Positions 27,074-34,996 of a DNA stretch of 45,500 bases are shown here, in pieces. The notes beneath the pieces were generated by a model that did not search any database, was not told the origin of the DNA, and saw only the letters and a list, made by a program, of their open reading frames with translations. A program made the position numbers and the translations under genes. This stretch comes from DATGFK01 sp040007395 (lineage in GTDB: Bacteria; Chloroflexota; Anaerolineae; Aggregatilineales; UBA2796): the NCBI GenBank assembly GCA_040007395.1, contig JBDTVG010000146.1:1-45500 (forward strand). Reading direction: 5' to 3'. Position 1 is the stretch's first letter; every line of letters starts with the position of its first letter.

Positions 27074-28108
27074 TCAACCATTAAACTGCGCCAACAATAG
27101 ACGCACTACACTTGCCGGATCGAGCGTGCGGGTGGTGACTTGAGTCATCAAGTCGCTGAGCTGCACGGGATCTACATTGTCCAACAGTTGGGTCAGCAGT
27201 GCATCACGCAGCCGATCTGTGATCTCGCAGTTAAGGTTGGCTTGTTGACGGGTTGCGAGTGTCCCACTCGATTGAAGATAAGCTCTATGTGCTGTGATTT
27301 GTGCTGCCAACTCTGAAATGCCTGCCACCGACTCTATTGTTGCTCCTGTAGCAATGGTCTGGACAATCGGTGTCTGCCATGCGTTGTTTTCGTCGGGCAA
27401 GCGCTGATCAGGTAGATGACCTGATAGCAAATACCCATGATGCAGCGTCCGTTCGGCACGATGACCCAGATCAAGCATAGCACGAAGTGCCCGCACCGTA
27501 TTGGGCGCGTCTGGATGGTCAGCCTTGTTCACTACCAAAATATCGGCAATTTCGAGAATACCCGCTTTGATCGCCTGAATATCATCACCAAACCCCGGTG
27601 CTTCGACGACTAATGTAGTTTGGGCAGTTTGGGCGATGTCTACTTCGCTTTGTCCGGCTCCTACCGTCTCGATCAATATTACATCGAATCCGGCAGCATC
27701 CAGTACCCGCATGACATCGCCTGTTGCTGCCGCGAGTCCGCCCAGTGCGCCGCGTGTCGCCATGCTGCGAATGAACACGCCGGGATCGCCTGCCAGATCG
27801 TACATGCGAATTCGATCCCCTAGAATCGCGCCGCCGCTAAAAGGGCTGGTTGGGTCTACAGCGACAATGCCGACAGTACGCTTCTCTCCTCGGTAATAGT
27901 GAGCCAACGCACTAACAAGGCTACTTTTGCCTGTACCCGGTGCGCCAGTCACGCCAATAACGTGTGCCTGCCCCGTAAAAGGATAAAGCGCCGCCAATGC
28001 CTCGTCAGCCTGACGATTGATCACCCGTGTCAGTAACCGCGCCAATACCCGCCGATTGGATCGGATCGACTCAACAATGTCGGGCAGTACGCGGTTAAGG
28101 TCGTTCAC
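27074..28108 (-). CDS. meaB: MeaB/ArgK-type GTPase for methylmalonyl-CoA mutase
   Basis: This 344-residue G3E GTPase protects and reactivates the cobalamin cofactor of methylmalonyl-CoA mutase. It has the P-loop GVTGAPGTGKSSLVSAL, the magnesium-binding VAVDPTSPFSGGAILGDRIR, GVFIRSMATRGALGGLA, and the NKAD base-specificity motif. GTG 28108 is taken as the start, overlapping the B12-binding gene by 14 bases. TTG 28135 is possible but would overlap by 41. The mutase large subunit is not in the window. Confidence 0.93.
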   Translation of the reverse strand: MNDLNRVLPDIVESIRSNRRVLARLLTRVINRQADEALAALYPFTGQAHVIGVTGAPGTGKSSLVSALAHYYRGEKRTVGIVAVDPTSPFSGGAILGDRIRMYDLAGDPGVFIRSMATRGALGGLAAATGDVMRVLDAAGFDVILIETVGAGQSEVDIAQTAQTTLVVEAPGFGDDIQAIKAGILEIADILVVNKADHPDAPNTVRALRAMLDLGHRAERTLHHGYLLSGHLPDQRLPDENNAWQTPIVQTIATGATIESVAGISELAAQITAHRAYLQSSGTLATRQQANLNCEITDRLRDALLTQLLDNVDPVQLSDLMTQVTTRTLDPASVVRLLLAQFNG

Positions 28109-28514
28109 CTGCAACCTGACGTACCTGCTCGACAATCAATTCCATGCTAGCGCCGGGGCCAAAGATCGCGCTTACGCCGATCTTTTTAAGTTCGGGGATG
28201 TCATCGTCGGGGATGATGCCGCCAATGATCAGTTTTACATCGTCCAGACCATTTGCCTTCATCAGAGCCATGATGCGCGGGGTAAGCGTCATGTGTGCGC
28301 CGCTCAGAATACTTAGACCGATCACGTCCACATCTTCTTGCAGCGCGGCCTCAACAATCATTTCGGGGGTCTGGCGCAACCCGGTATAAATCACTTCCAT
28401 GCCTGCATCGCGCAGCGCCCGTGCGATCACCTTTGCGCCCCGGTCATGACCATCTAGCCCCGGTTTGGCAACCAGCACTCGAATCTTACGTTGTTTGGGA
28501 TCATTCATTAGCAT
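28095..28514 (-). CDS. Methylmalonyl-CoA mutase small (cobalamin-binding) subunit
   Basis: This 139-residue protein is the stand-alone B12-binding domain (McmA2/MutB C-terminal type). The cobalamin motif D21-x-H23-x-x-G26 lies in KPGLDGHDRGAKVIARAL. The later SILSGAHM and IIGGIIPDDDIPELK match the family. With a separate large subunit it would convert succinyl-CoA and (R)-methylmalonyl-CoA. It overlaps meaB, so the cofactor subunit and its chaperone are co-translated. No large subunit gene is present here. Confidence 0.92.
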   Translation of the reverse strand: MLMNDPKQRKIRVLVAKPGLDGHDRGAKVIARALRDAGMEVIYTGLRQTPEMIVEAALQEDVDVIGLSILSGAHMTLTPRIMALMKANGLDDVKLIIGGIIPDDDIPELKKIGVSAIFGPGASMELIVEQVRQVAGERP

Positions 28515-28535
28515 TACTCAATTACCCAACATGGC

Positions 28536-29996
28536 TTATTTATCCACAAACGGACACAAATCTTGCAGCGCATAAGTCCGATTGGCGTAACCGTAGCTGT
28601 TCAATACCGTCAGCAGATCGGGATGTGAGGCGGCTACCGCTAGTGTTGCCGCACAGGTTTTCTTGCGATCACGCGTCTGCTTGTAGCTATCCATAAAGGC
28701 TTGACCGAGCACCGCGTAACTTTGGGCGGGTGTTCCGGCAGGGTTCTCAGCAAGAAGTGTAGTCAATACGTCGTCGGCGGCACGCGGCGAACGGGCGGCG
28801 ATATAGGCCAGCATTTTCTTATAGGTGGCATAGCCGCGCAGCGTTTCGGTTTCACCGGGAATTGTCCAAGGTTGGAGCGAATTATCGTCACGCACACGGT
28901 CAAAAAGTTTTACCGCCTCTTTCCAATTCCCTTGATTAAAACGCACATCAGCATCGTGCAGCATGTGAATGCGATAGACAGGCGCTTCGACTTGTGTCAA
29001 CGCCAATACATAGTTCTGCCCATTCCAGTCCCAGATATCGGTAGTTTTGCGCGGTGGTCCTGCCGCCACATCCCCAACGGGCGTAAAGGTGATCGCCACT
29101 TCCAGAATGCCATCCTTGTCGAGATCGGCAATGGTAACTTTGCCGTTGGTAGCATTGATCGGCACATCATTTAGCGGCGCAAAAACACCCAGTGTCGCAT
29201 TCCACGACAAGATCATCATCGTCTGGGTACATGGCCCACTGCCTGTGCAAGTTTGCTGCGTAAAGGCGATCTCGGCACGGGTATCGCCGTTCATGTCGCC
29301 CACCCGCTTTAGCTCCGGGAGAATCGTAGTGGGACTGTACTGCGTACTGTACAGCAGCCGATAGCCCTTCTGGGCGCAACCAAAGATTAATAGTTCGCCG
29401 GGGGAAGGTATGCCTTGTTTGTAAAAGCCGGGATCGTACACAGTTACGATAATTTCCGGGATACTGTCGCCAGTCAGGTCGGTATCGGCCTGCACCACCG
29501 CGCCATCGCCCAATGCCCCCCAACCGCGCAGCACCGCCTCAAGAACAGTTGGCTGACCGCCCCCCGAAAGGTAAACCCCGATCTTTTCCGCGAACTGGCT
29601 GAATGCCGCAGGTTTAGGCGGTGGCGGTGGCCCGCCGGTTTCGGGGCAATCGTTGGGCTGGTACAACGGGCCACTGAGCGTCACGCCTGCGGTAGCGGTG
29701 GCAGCTTGCAGCGTGGCAAATGCCGCTGTCGCGCTAGCGGCGGGCGCAACGATCTGCCCATAAGGAGTTACAGTAGGTGCTTGTGGGCCTATCGAAGGAC
29801 CAGTGGGCGTGATCAGCGAGATCGAGATTCGTCCGCCGGGAGTCGCCGTCGCAAAAAGCACAGCGGTAGGAGTCGCTACGTCGTGCCGCTGCCCTACCGC
29901 ATCATCTACACTGCTGCACGCGAGAATCGCGCACCAGAGCATTAGCAGTACGAAGATAGCAGGCCATTTCTGTTGCCATTTGAAAGATATTCTCAT
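28536..29996 (-). CDS. Lipoprotein with FG-GAP/VCBS-like repeats
   Basis: This 486-residue protein has a signal peptide with a lipobox (AILAC) near residue 27, so it is probably lipid-anchored outside the cell. After a Ser/Thr/Pro-rich linker it has three calcium-binding-like D-x-D/N-x-D-G turns (DTDLTGDSIPEIIVTVYD, VGDMNGDTRAEIAFTQ, IADLDKDGILEVAITF), as in FG-GAP/integrin-like propeller repeats. The last part has TPR-like helices (NQGNWKEAVKLFDRVRDDN). Function is unknown, and adhesion or binding is a reasonable guess. Confidence 0.75.
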   Translation of the reverse strand: MRISFKWQQKWPAIFVLLMLWCAILACSSVDDAVGQRHDVATPTAVLFATATPGGRISISLITPTGPSIGPQAPTVTPYGQIVAPAASATAAFATLQAATATAGVTLSGPLYQPNDCPETGGPPPPPKPAAFSQFAEKIGVYLSGGGQPTVLEAVLRGWGALGDGAVVQADTDLTGDSIPEIIVTVYDPGFYKQGIPSPGELLIFGCAQKGYRLLYSTQYSPTTILPELKRVGDMNGDTRAEIAFTQQTCTGSGPCTQTMMILSWNATLGVFAPLNDVPINATNGKVTIADLDKDGILEVAITFTPVGDVAAGPPRKTTDIWDWNGQNYVLALTQVEAPVYRIHMLHDADVRFNQGNWKEAVKLFDRVRDDNSLQPWTIPGETETLRGYATYKKMLAYIAARSPRAADDVLTTLLAENPAGTPAQSYAVLGQAFMDSYKQTRDRKKTCAATLAVAASHPDLLTVLNSYGYANRTYALQDLCPFVDK

Positions 29997-30049
29997 GGGG
30001 CAAAGTATAGCAAGCGAACGGTTTAGCGGCTACGGATCGGGAGCAAGGG

Positions 30050-30077
30050 ATAGGGCAACGGCACCTCGTCGCCCTAT
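30050..30077 (-). terminator. Hairpin after the DUF4432 gene, possible terminator
   Basis: On the minus strand an 11-bp stem with one G-U pair and a 6-base loop lies 35 bases beyond the DUF4432 stop. The plus strand has an A-C mismatch instead, which supports the minus orientation. There is no T-run, so it may be a stabilising hairpin. Confidence 0.45.
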
Positions 30078-30111
30078 GATCGTTGCTAATTCACTTTACA
30101 ATGTTACCGAA

Positions 30112-31143
30112 TCAGGGTTTGAACACCTGAAAGCCAATAGTAAAGGTATCCGTCTCGCCGGGTGGGAGCATCCGTAACTGCTTGGCGGTACGAGCCTCGG
30201 TACGCCCCATCGGCAGACAGTTCCCCGGTTCCAGCCCAACCACATAATCGCTGTAGCCCATCTGCTTCCATTCGGTCAGATAGGGCAATGTGCGCGAGTC
30301 GAACAATACCGATAAGCCTAGTTCAAGCGCTTTGTTGACAATCGAAGCCGAGAGCAATTGTTCCGATGGTTCTGTATAGTGAAAGAAAACCTGTTCCGCA
30401 TAGCCCGGAGTAGGCTTTTGCAGTTTGTGCCACTGCCCAATCCCCGGTTCGGCAACCGCATCACGCGGCTTGATATTCTTCGATGGGCTGATGATCTCGC
30501 TGTCTGGTGAGACCAGAGGCCAGCCGAAGTTACAGTGATACAGTACCATCAGCGGAGCAGGCAGACCGCCCATATTGCGAACCCGATCATGGATCAGCAC
30601 GGCGGGTTGACCGGGCGTAAATTCCATAATGCGTTCCAGTCGCAAGCGCCAGCCAAACAGACTGACTTCATCAACCGTGCCACTCAAGCGCATAACCCAC
30701 TGATCGTCCTTGAGCCAGACCCGCTCAATTCGAATATCTTGCGCCGGAACCGTCCCGATACGCCCATGCAGGCCAAGTTCCTCGCCCGTTTCAGGATCGG
30801 TATTCGCTGCACCTGCCTGACTCAGGCCGCACAACGCTAGTAATCCGCCGTGAAAGGTGCGGAGCCAACCCTTCGAACTCGGTTCGTAGCGCGACGGATT
30901 CGCCGCCCCGGTGCCACTTTGCCACGCGATAGGCACGCCGTTAAACGTAGCGGTGCCAATATCCATCGCCCGATCCAGCAGCACTGTAAAGTCGAAGCCG
31001 CTGCCCGTGCGAACCTCAGCCACACGCACTCCGCGCTCCATGCCATCGTCAAGTGTTACTAACCGAATGTCAGCGATCTGCCGCAGGTCGCCCGTAAACC
31101 CTTCTAACTCGCGGCGCGTATAATTCCGTCCCCATAGTTCCAT
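30112..31143 (-). CDS. DUF4432 aldose-1-epimerase-like protein
   Basis: This 343-residue protein resembles the DUF4432 branch of the galactose-mutarotase superfamily: DRAMDIGTATFNGVPIAWQS, LRTFHGGLLALCGLSQAG, LHGRIGTVPA and the VLYHCNFGWPL block. Members bind or epimerise sugars. It reads in the same direction as the rhamnose operon about 1.5 kb further along. A role in rhamnose metabolism, perhaps as an unrelated rhamnose mutarotase because no RhaM is present, is a guess. AAGGA lies 9 bases ahead of ATG 31143, and a MITE-like element begins 37 bases upstream. Confidence 0.75.
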   Translation of the reverse strand: MELWGRNYTRRELEGFTGDLRQIADIRLVTLDDGMERGVRVAEVRTGSGFDFTVLLDRAMDIGTATFNGVPIAWQSGTGAANPSRYEPSSKGWLRTFHGGLLALCGLSQAGAANTDPETGEELGLHGRIGTVPAQDIRIERVWLKDDQWVMRLSGTVDEVSLFGWRLRLERIMEFTPGQPAVLIHDRVRNMGGLPAPLMVLYHCNFGWPLVSPDSEIISPSKNIKPRDAVAEPGIGQWHKLQKPTPGYAEQVFFHYTEPSEQLLSASIVNKALELGLSVLFDSRTLPYLTEWKQMGYSDYVVGLEPGNCLPMGRTEARTAKQLRMLPPGETDTFTIGFQVFKP

Positions 31144-31180
31144 GTAAAATTATCCTTTTTGAAAAGATTGAAGACCATAT

Positions 31181-31269
31181 TTTACAGCGTTTGTCAGGTT
31201 GATTGACCCGTTTTGGGGATCAAATCTTGCTTGGCTGAGCGTTTCAACCAAGTTGACAGTTGCTGTAAA
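31181..31269. mobile_element. MITE-like element, copy A
   Basis: An 89-bp unit begins TTTACAGCGTTTGTCA and ends TGACAGTTGCTGTAAA, an imperfect 16-bp terminal inverted repeat (13/16). Its internal 24-bp core (31191-31214) recurs in copy B in the opposite orientation with one mismatch. It lies 37 bases upstream of the DUF4432 start. No clear target duplication was seen. Confidence 0.7.
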
Positions 31270-31670
31270 GGCTGACATCCAAAGCGGAAATGGTAGCCCT
31301 CTCAATTTCAACCCGACAGGACTAAACATTCCTGTTGTTCCTAGCTTTGTTCGCAATGAAATTGCGAATCTGGCGCATGATTTGGCTGTCCGCTACAATT
31401 CTTCACCCAATTGGAGGCCATATCCTTGTGATTAACCTGTAAAGTTACCTGATGGTATTGGGAAGCACATTGAAATGCTTCCCAATGCCGATGGTTATTA
31501 TCACCTTATGAGTCGCCATACAAAACCATGATCCTCATAACTGCTCACCCGTTTTGGAATGCTAAATCCTCCAAGTTCTCTCCAGCGTGTTGTGTGAAGC
31601 CCAACGAATATTCATCTGGTATAGAGAAGATGTTGTGTATTTGAACCATGAACCAAAATGTCAGGTAAAT
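31270..31670. other. AT-rich gene-free stretch with a strong hairpin
   Basis: No convincing gene was found here. A 68-codon frame on the minus strand (31356 to 31150) ends just before the DUF4432 gene, but most of it overlaps MITE-like copy A, so it is doubtful. At 31454-31489 a 14-bp hairpin (11 perfect bp ATTGGGAAGCA / TGCTTCCCAAT plus a G-U and two G-C pairs) with an 8-base loop is the only clear structure. It has no T-run. Confidence 0.6.
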
Positions 31671-32177
31671 TCACTTCAGCGTTTCTTCAATGAGACGAAC
31701 AAGTTCTATGCTATGTCGCCGCAAGGTTACGATGCCTGAAACCTCACCGGCAAAGAGGAGTAGAGCAAAAACACCTATGAAACATCGGCCATACGTCGCG
31801 AGCTCTACAATGCCGATGATCATGCCAATAATCGTAACGGCGAGTAGGGGTATTAGAATGAGAAACATCGATTCCGAAAAGTTTACGGTTCCGACCACGA
31901 GCGTTGAATTGCCACTCAGCTTTTGCAGCATACCCTTTAGTTTTACTTCAAATCGGGCGAGCCTTCTGTAGATAATGAATTCGCAGCGGTCGGGAGTAGA
32001 TGAGATGAGATTGAAATCAAAATCGCGTTGGCCTTGAAGATAGTTACGCCATGACGGTACAGTCTGTTGACGAGAGAGGAGTTCAATACAGGTTTCAAGC
32101 GAATGGTTTGCCACAAACTCAAGTTGTATTCCACCGAAGGGAAAAGAAAAGCTGTGACTATAGCTTTGCAAAGACAT
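31671..32177 (-). CDS. Hypothetical two-span membrane protein between two MITE-like copies
   Basis: This 168-residue protein has a soluble N-terminal domain (1-100) with few known features, membrane segments at about 104-125 and 131-150, and a short amphipathic C-terminus. No family is recognised. It is AT-rich relative to the rhamnose genes and is bracketed by the inverted MITE-like copies A and B. Copy B lies 38 bases upstream of its ATG, so its promoter is in or near that element. Confidence 0.7.
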   Translation of the reverse strand: MSLQSYSHSFSFPFGGIQLEFVANHSLETCIELLSRQQTVPSWRNYLQGQRDFDFNLISSTPDRCEFIIYRRLARFEVKLKGMLQKLSGNSTLVVGTVNFSESMFLILIPLLAVTIIGMIIGIVELATYGRCFIGVFALLLFAGEVSGIVTLRRHSIELVRLIEETLK

Positions 32178-32215
32178 TTCTCAGTCTCCCACAAGTAACG
32201 TAAACAATCATCGCC

Positions 32216-32314
32216 TTTACAGCACCTGTCACCCAAGTTGAACCATTTGAAACGTTATTGATCCAGCAAAACTCGGTAGAAAAACGGGTCAATCATCCTG
32301 ACAAGTGCTGTAGA
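32216..32314. mobile_element. MITE-like element, copy B
   Basis: A 99-bp unit begins TTTACAGCACCTGTCA and ends TGACAAGTGCTGTAGA, a 14/16 terminal inverted repeat. Relative to copy A it is inverted and holds the same 24-bp core (32281-32304, 23/24 identical), with about 10 bp of internal insertion. It is in the region upstream of the gene that ends at 31671. Confidence 0.7.
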
Positions 32315-32368
32315 TGAATATCTCAAGAGCAAGAGCTTTATTGTAAGCTATTTCAGCCAAAATTCAGA

Positions 32369-32686
32369 TTAGCTATTGATGTTGTCATATCTTTTTTTCC
32401 AGACTTCGATATGAATAGCCAACAACTCATCAGCGATTTCCTTATCGTTTAACCCTTTTTCACGCATAAAAAACTCTGGGCCTTGTGAAGAAACATGCCA
32501 CCCTCGCCCTTTAACGATTTCTTCGTAGAAATTATCACGAGTATTTTCATAGACGGTTACAAAACATGCGGAATTGAATCCGTTAAGGAAAGGAACAATA
32601 TCTGTTAGCTTGCCAATCCACATCATAGGTCTTTGGCGGATTTCTTCTAAGCGGTTAATGATAGAGGCTATATAAGTTTTGTTCAT
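32369..32686 (-). CDS. Small hypothetical protein, possibly immunity-like
   Basis: This 105-residue acidic soluble protein has the N-terminus IASIINRLEEIRQRPMMWIG followed by a DIVPFLNGFNSACF segment. The 'LEEIRxRPxMWIG ... FLnGF' pattern recurs in small proteins often found near polymorphic toxin loci, but this is from memory only. A GTG at 32704 overlaps the upstream aldolase stop as GTGA and may be the true start through coupling. ATG 32686 is chosen because the family seems to begin here. It is AT-rich and appears to be an insertion at the end of the rhamnose operon. Confidence 0.6.
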   Translation of the reverse strand: MNKTYIASIINRLEEIRQRPMMWIGKLTDIVPFLNGFNSACFVTVYENTRDNFYEEIVKGRGWHVSSQGPEFFMREKGLNDKEIADELLAIHIEVWKKRYDNINS

Positions 32687-32700
32687 TTCCAAAATTGACC

Positions 32701-33474
32701 TCACTGTTTTTTGCTATCGGTCAGCAGCGCCCGCCGTGCAATCTCATCAGGCCGAGTCCACAGGTGGCGAACATCGGCTTCGCTGAGGAAGCGTGGGCCG
32801 CCCAGTGCATACGTGCCAAGCTGAATACGCGCCGCCTTAACCGACATCGTGGTGATTCGTTCAACTTCCATCGTCGATTGTCCGAGCGCGATTAGCCCAT
32901 GATTCTGCATCAGGATCTCTTTGGGTGGTTCGCCGTAAGTGTCAATAAATTGCTTGAGGCGATCTCGAACTTCGCGGGCTAACGGCAAACCGGGATCAGT
33001 ATATTTGATGAGCAACGGTGCTGGCCCGCACACAACCACTTGATCGGGGAAGATGCGCCCGCCAACGGCTTGATCAATGCCTATCGAACACAGGATCGAA
33101 TTCCATGCAGAGGGATGCGTGTGTCCGACGACCTGTGCGCCACCTAGCGTCAACAGGATCGCGTGCAGTGCTACTTCGATGGATGGACGCGCTTTGACCG
33201 ACGCATCGACTTTGGCAGCGTTAAGCGCGACTTTGAGATCCGCCTCTGGCAAATCTGATCCATCGAGCAGATCGAGGACGGGTTCAACTTGCATCGCCAC
33301 AAAACCCGATTCGTCAATATCGTGCAGGCTATAGCCGCTGGCCTTGACCCAGAATGTATCAGTGCTAATCCGCAGCGAGGTATTGCCCTCGGCTTGGATC
33401 GCGTAATCGTTTTCCGGTTTGCCTAGCTCTCGCGATAACCACAGCAGATCAGCGATGCTTTTGTTCTCGATCAT
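32701..33474 (-). CDS. Class II aldolase, rhamnose operon
   Basis: This 257-residue class II aldolase/adducin-domain protein has the zinc-binding His pair in VVGHTHPS and a later His in MQNHGLIALG. The substrate-binding AEGNTSLRI is also typical. It resembles the N-terminal aldolase half of RhaEW more than FucA. ATG 33474 overlaps the rhaB stop (ATGA), with GAGAGGAA upstream, so it is translationally coupled to the kinase. It is the third class II aldolase domain in this operon. A sugar-phosphate aldolase or dehydratase role is likely, but the exact substrate is unknown. Confidence 0.85.
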   Translation of the reverse strand: MIENKSIADLLWLSRELGKPENDYAIQAEGNTSLRISTDTFWVKASGYSLHDIDESGFVAMQVEPVLDLLDGSDLPEADLKVALNAAKVDASVKARPSIEVALHAILLTLGGAQVVGHTHPSAWNSILCSIGIDQAVGGRIFPDQVVVCGPAPLLIKYTDPGLPLAREVRDRLKQFIDTYGEPPKEILMQNHGLIALGQSTMEVERITTMSVKAARIQLGTYALGGPRFLSEADVRHLWTRPDEIARRALLTDSKKQ

Positions 33475-34913
33475 CGGGTGTTCCTCTCGACCAATTTGTT
33501 GAAGCGTGGCGCGACAGCATCCCAATCGGCGGTGTGGCGCGGTTCATACTCCACCAGCGGGAACGACTCGCGGATCAGTGCCCGACCTTCCGCCACTGAT
33601 TTCAGATCGCCAAGCGCGATCAACTGTACAACCGCGTTGCCGAGTGAGGTTGCTTCGTTCGGCCCAGCAATAACTTTGCAACCTGTCGCATCAGCAGCCA
33701 TCTGGCACAACAGGGCATTCTGTGAGCCGCCGCCAACAATATGCAGCGTATCGATTTTTTGTCCAGTTAAGCCCATCAATAGGTTTAACACATAACGATA
33801 TTTGAACGCTAGACTCTCGAAAATACAGCGCGTTACTGCCGCTACTGAGTCGGGAATCGGTTGATCTGTTTCTTCGCAGAAGTGGCGAATCCGTGCTGGC
33901 ATATCGCCCGTGTTCAGAAAAGCGTCAATGTCGGGATCGACCAATGAGACAAACGGTGGCGCTTCGCTAGCGAGTGCTGCCAGCTTGTCATAGCTATATT
34001 CTTCGCCATTGCTTGCCCATGTCCGCCGCGATTCTTGCAGCAGCCACAAGCCCATGATGTTCTTGAGGATGCGAAATGTTCCGCCGTAGCCGCCTTCATT
34101 GGTGATATTTGCCGCCAACGCCGCTTCGTTGATCACAGGTTCGGGGCGTTCCACGCCAAGCAGCGACCATGTACCTGACGAAATGTAGGCATAGTTGGGC
34201 GTGATACTTGGCACGCCTACCACTGCATCAGCCGTATCGTGGTGCGGAGCTAGCGTGACCGGAATCTCACCATATTTGCCTAGAATTGCGCCGGGGTGTG
34301 TGACTTCACCGAATAAGCGTCTCGGTAGGCCAAAGGCATCTAGCAGGTCGAAAGCCCAATCGCCCGCACGCGGATCGTATAACTGCATGGTGGATGTAAT
34401 ACTAAATTCGTTGACCTTGACTCCAGTGAGCCAGTAATACAGCAGATCCGGCACGGCAACGAAACTCGCCGCTTGTTCCAGCACTGGATGATGATTCTTG
34501 CTGAGAGAGGCCAATTGATACAGCGAGTTGATCGGCATGAACTGAATACCCGTGCGGGCGAAGATCTCGGCGCGGGGCATTTTGGAAAGCACATAATCGA
34601 TCATGCCATCGGTGCGGTGGTCGCGATAGTGAACCGGATTGCCCAGCAGATTTCCGGCACTGTCTAAAAAAGCGAAGTCCACGCCCCACGTATCCAGACC
34701 AATCGAGGCCGCGCCCTTTGCCAGTCGAATCCCTGCTTGGATCTCATGCCACAGCCGCAGCAAATCCCAATGCAGCGTGCCGCGTACTTCAACCGGAATA
34801 TTCGGGAAGCGGTGTAGATCTTCGGTTTGCAGGCGCTGTCCATCGAAGTGCGACGCCACGACACGCCCACTTTCCGCGCCTATATCTACCGCCAACACTG
34901 TTCGTTTTGTCAT
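33471..34913 (-). CDS. rhaB: L-rhamnulokinase
   Basis: This 480-residue FGGY-family kinase phosphorylates L-rhamnulose at C1. The N-terminus TVLAVDIGAESGRVVASHFDG, the rhamnulokinase-type LHRFPN near residue 36, WGVDFAFLD, SSGTWSLLG and the C-terminal GGGSQNALLCQMAADATG all fit RhaB. It has RhaI and RhaEW on one side and an aldolase overlapping its end. A 10-bp hairpin lies upstream between it and the fuculose-aldolase-like gene. Confidence 0.94.
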   Translation of the reverse strand: MTKRTVLAVDIGAESGRVVASHFDGQRLQTEDLHRFPNIPVEVRGTLHWDLLRLWHEIQAGIRLAKGAASIGLDTWGVDFAFLDSAGNLLGNPVHYRDHRTDGMIDYVLSKMPRAEIFARTGIQFMPINSLYQLASLSKNHHPVLEQAASFVAVPDLLYYWLTGVKVNEFSITSTMQLYDPRAGDWAFDLLDAFGLPRRLFGEVTHPGAILGKYGEIPVTLAPHHDTADAVVGVPSITPNYAYISSGTWSLLGVERPEPVINEAALAANITNEGGYGGTFRILKNIMGLWLLQESRRTWASNGEEYSYDKLAALASEAPPFVSLVDPDIDAFLNTGDMPARIRHFCEETDQPIPDSVAAVTRCIFESLAFKYRYVLNLLMGLTGQKIDTLHIVGGGSQNALLCQMAADATGCKVIAGPNEATSLGNAVVQLIALGDLKSVAEGRALIRESFPLVEYEPRHTADWDAVAPRFNKLVERNTR

Positions 34914-34963
34914 TTATTTTTGTCCATGTAAAAGTCTTAAAGCAAGATCTCTATTTTTAGATG

Positions 34964-34991
34964 TTTAGCCCGAAAAAAATATCGGGCTAAA
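34964..34991. repeat. 10-bp hairpin between aldolase gene and rhaB
   Basis: TTTAGCCCGA (34964-34973) and TCGGGCTAAA (34982-34991) form a perfect stem with an 8-base AAAAAATA loop (plus strand). It lies in the intercistronic gap within the rhamnose operon, 5 bases after the upstream gene's stop on the minus strand. It could slow RNases or terminate partly. Confidence 0.6.
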
Positions 34992-34996
34992 TTTCC

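Noticed and set aside
30873..30886. CGAACTCGGTTCG resembling an SOS box
   Set aside because: The spacer is three bases instead of four and the site is inside the DUF4432 coding region.
31150..31356. 68-codon minus-strand frame ending just before the DUF4432 gene
   Set aside because: More than a third of it is MITE-like copy A, and its similarity to a frame in copy B comes from the shared repeat core, not from a protein family.
32216..32372. Plus-strand reading NGSIILTSAVDEYLKS in copy B resembling NGSINLTNAVKYGL in copy A
   Set aside because: The reading in copy B is broken by a stop just upstream, and the match is explained by the 24-bp repeat core.
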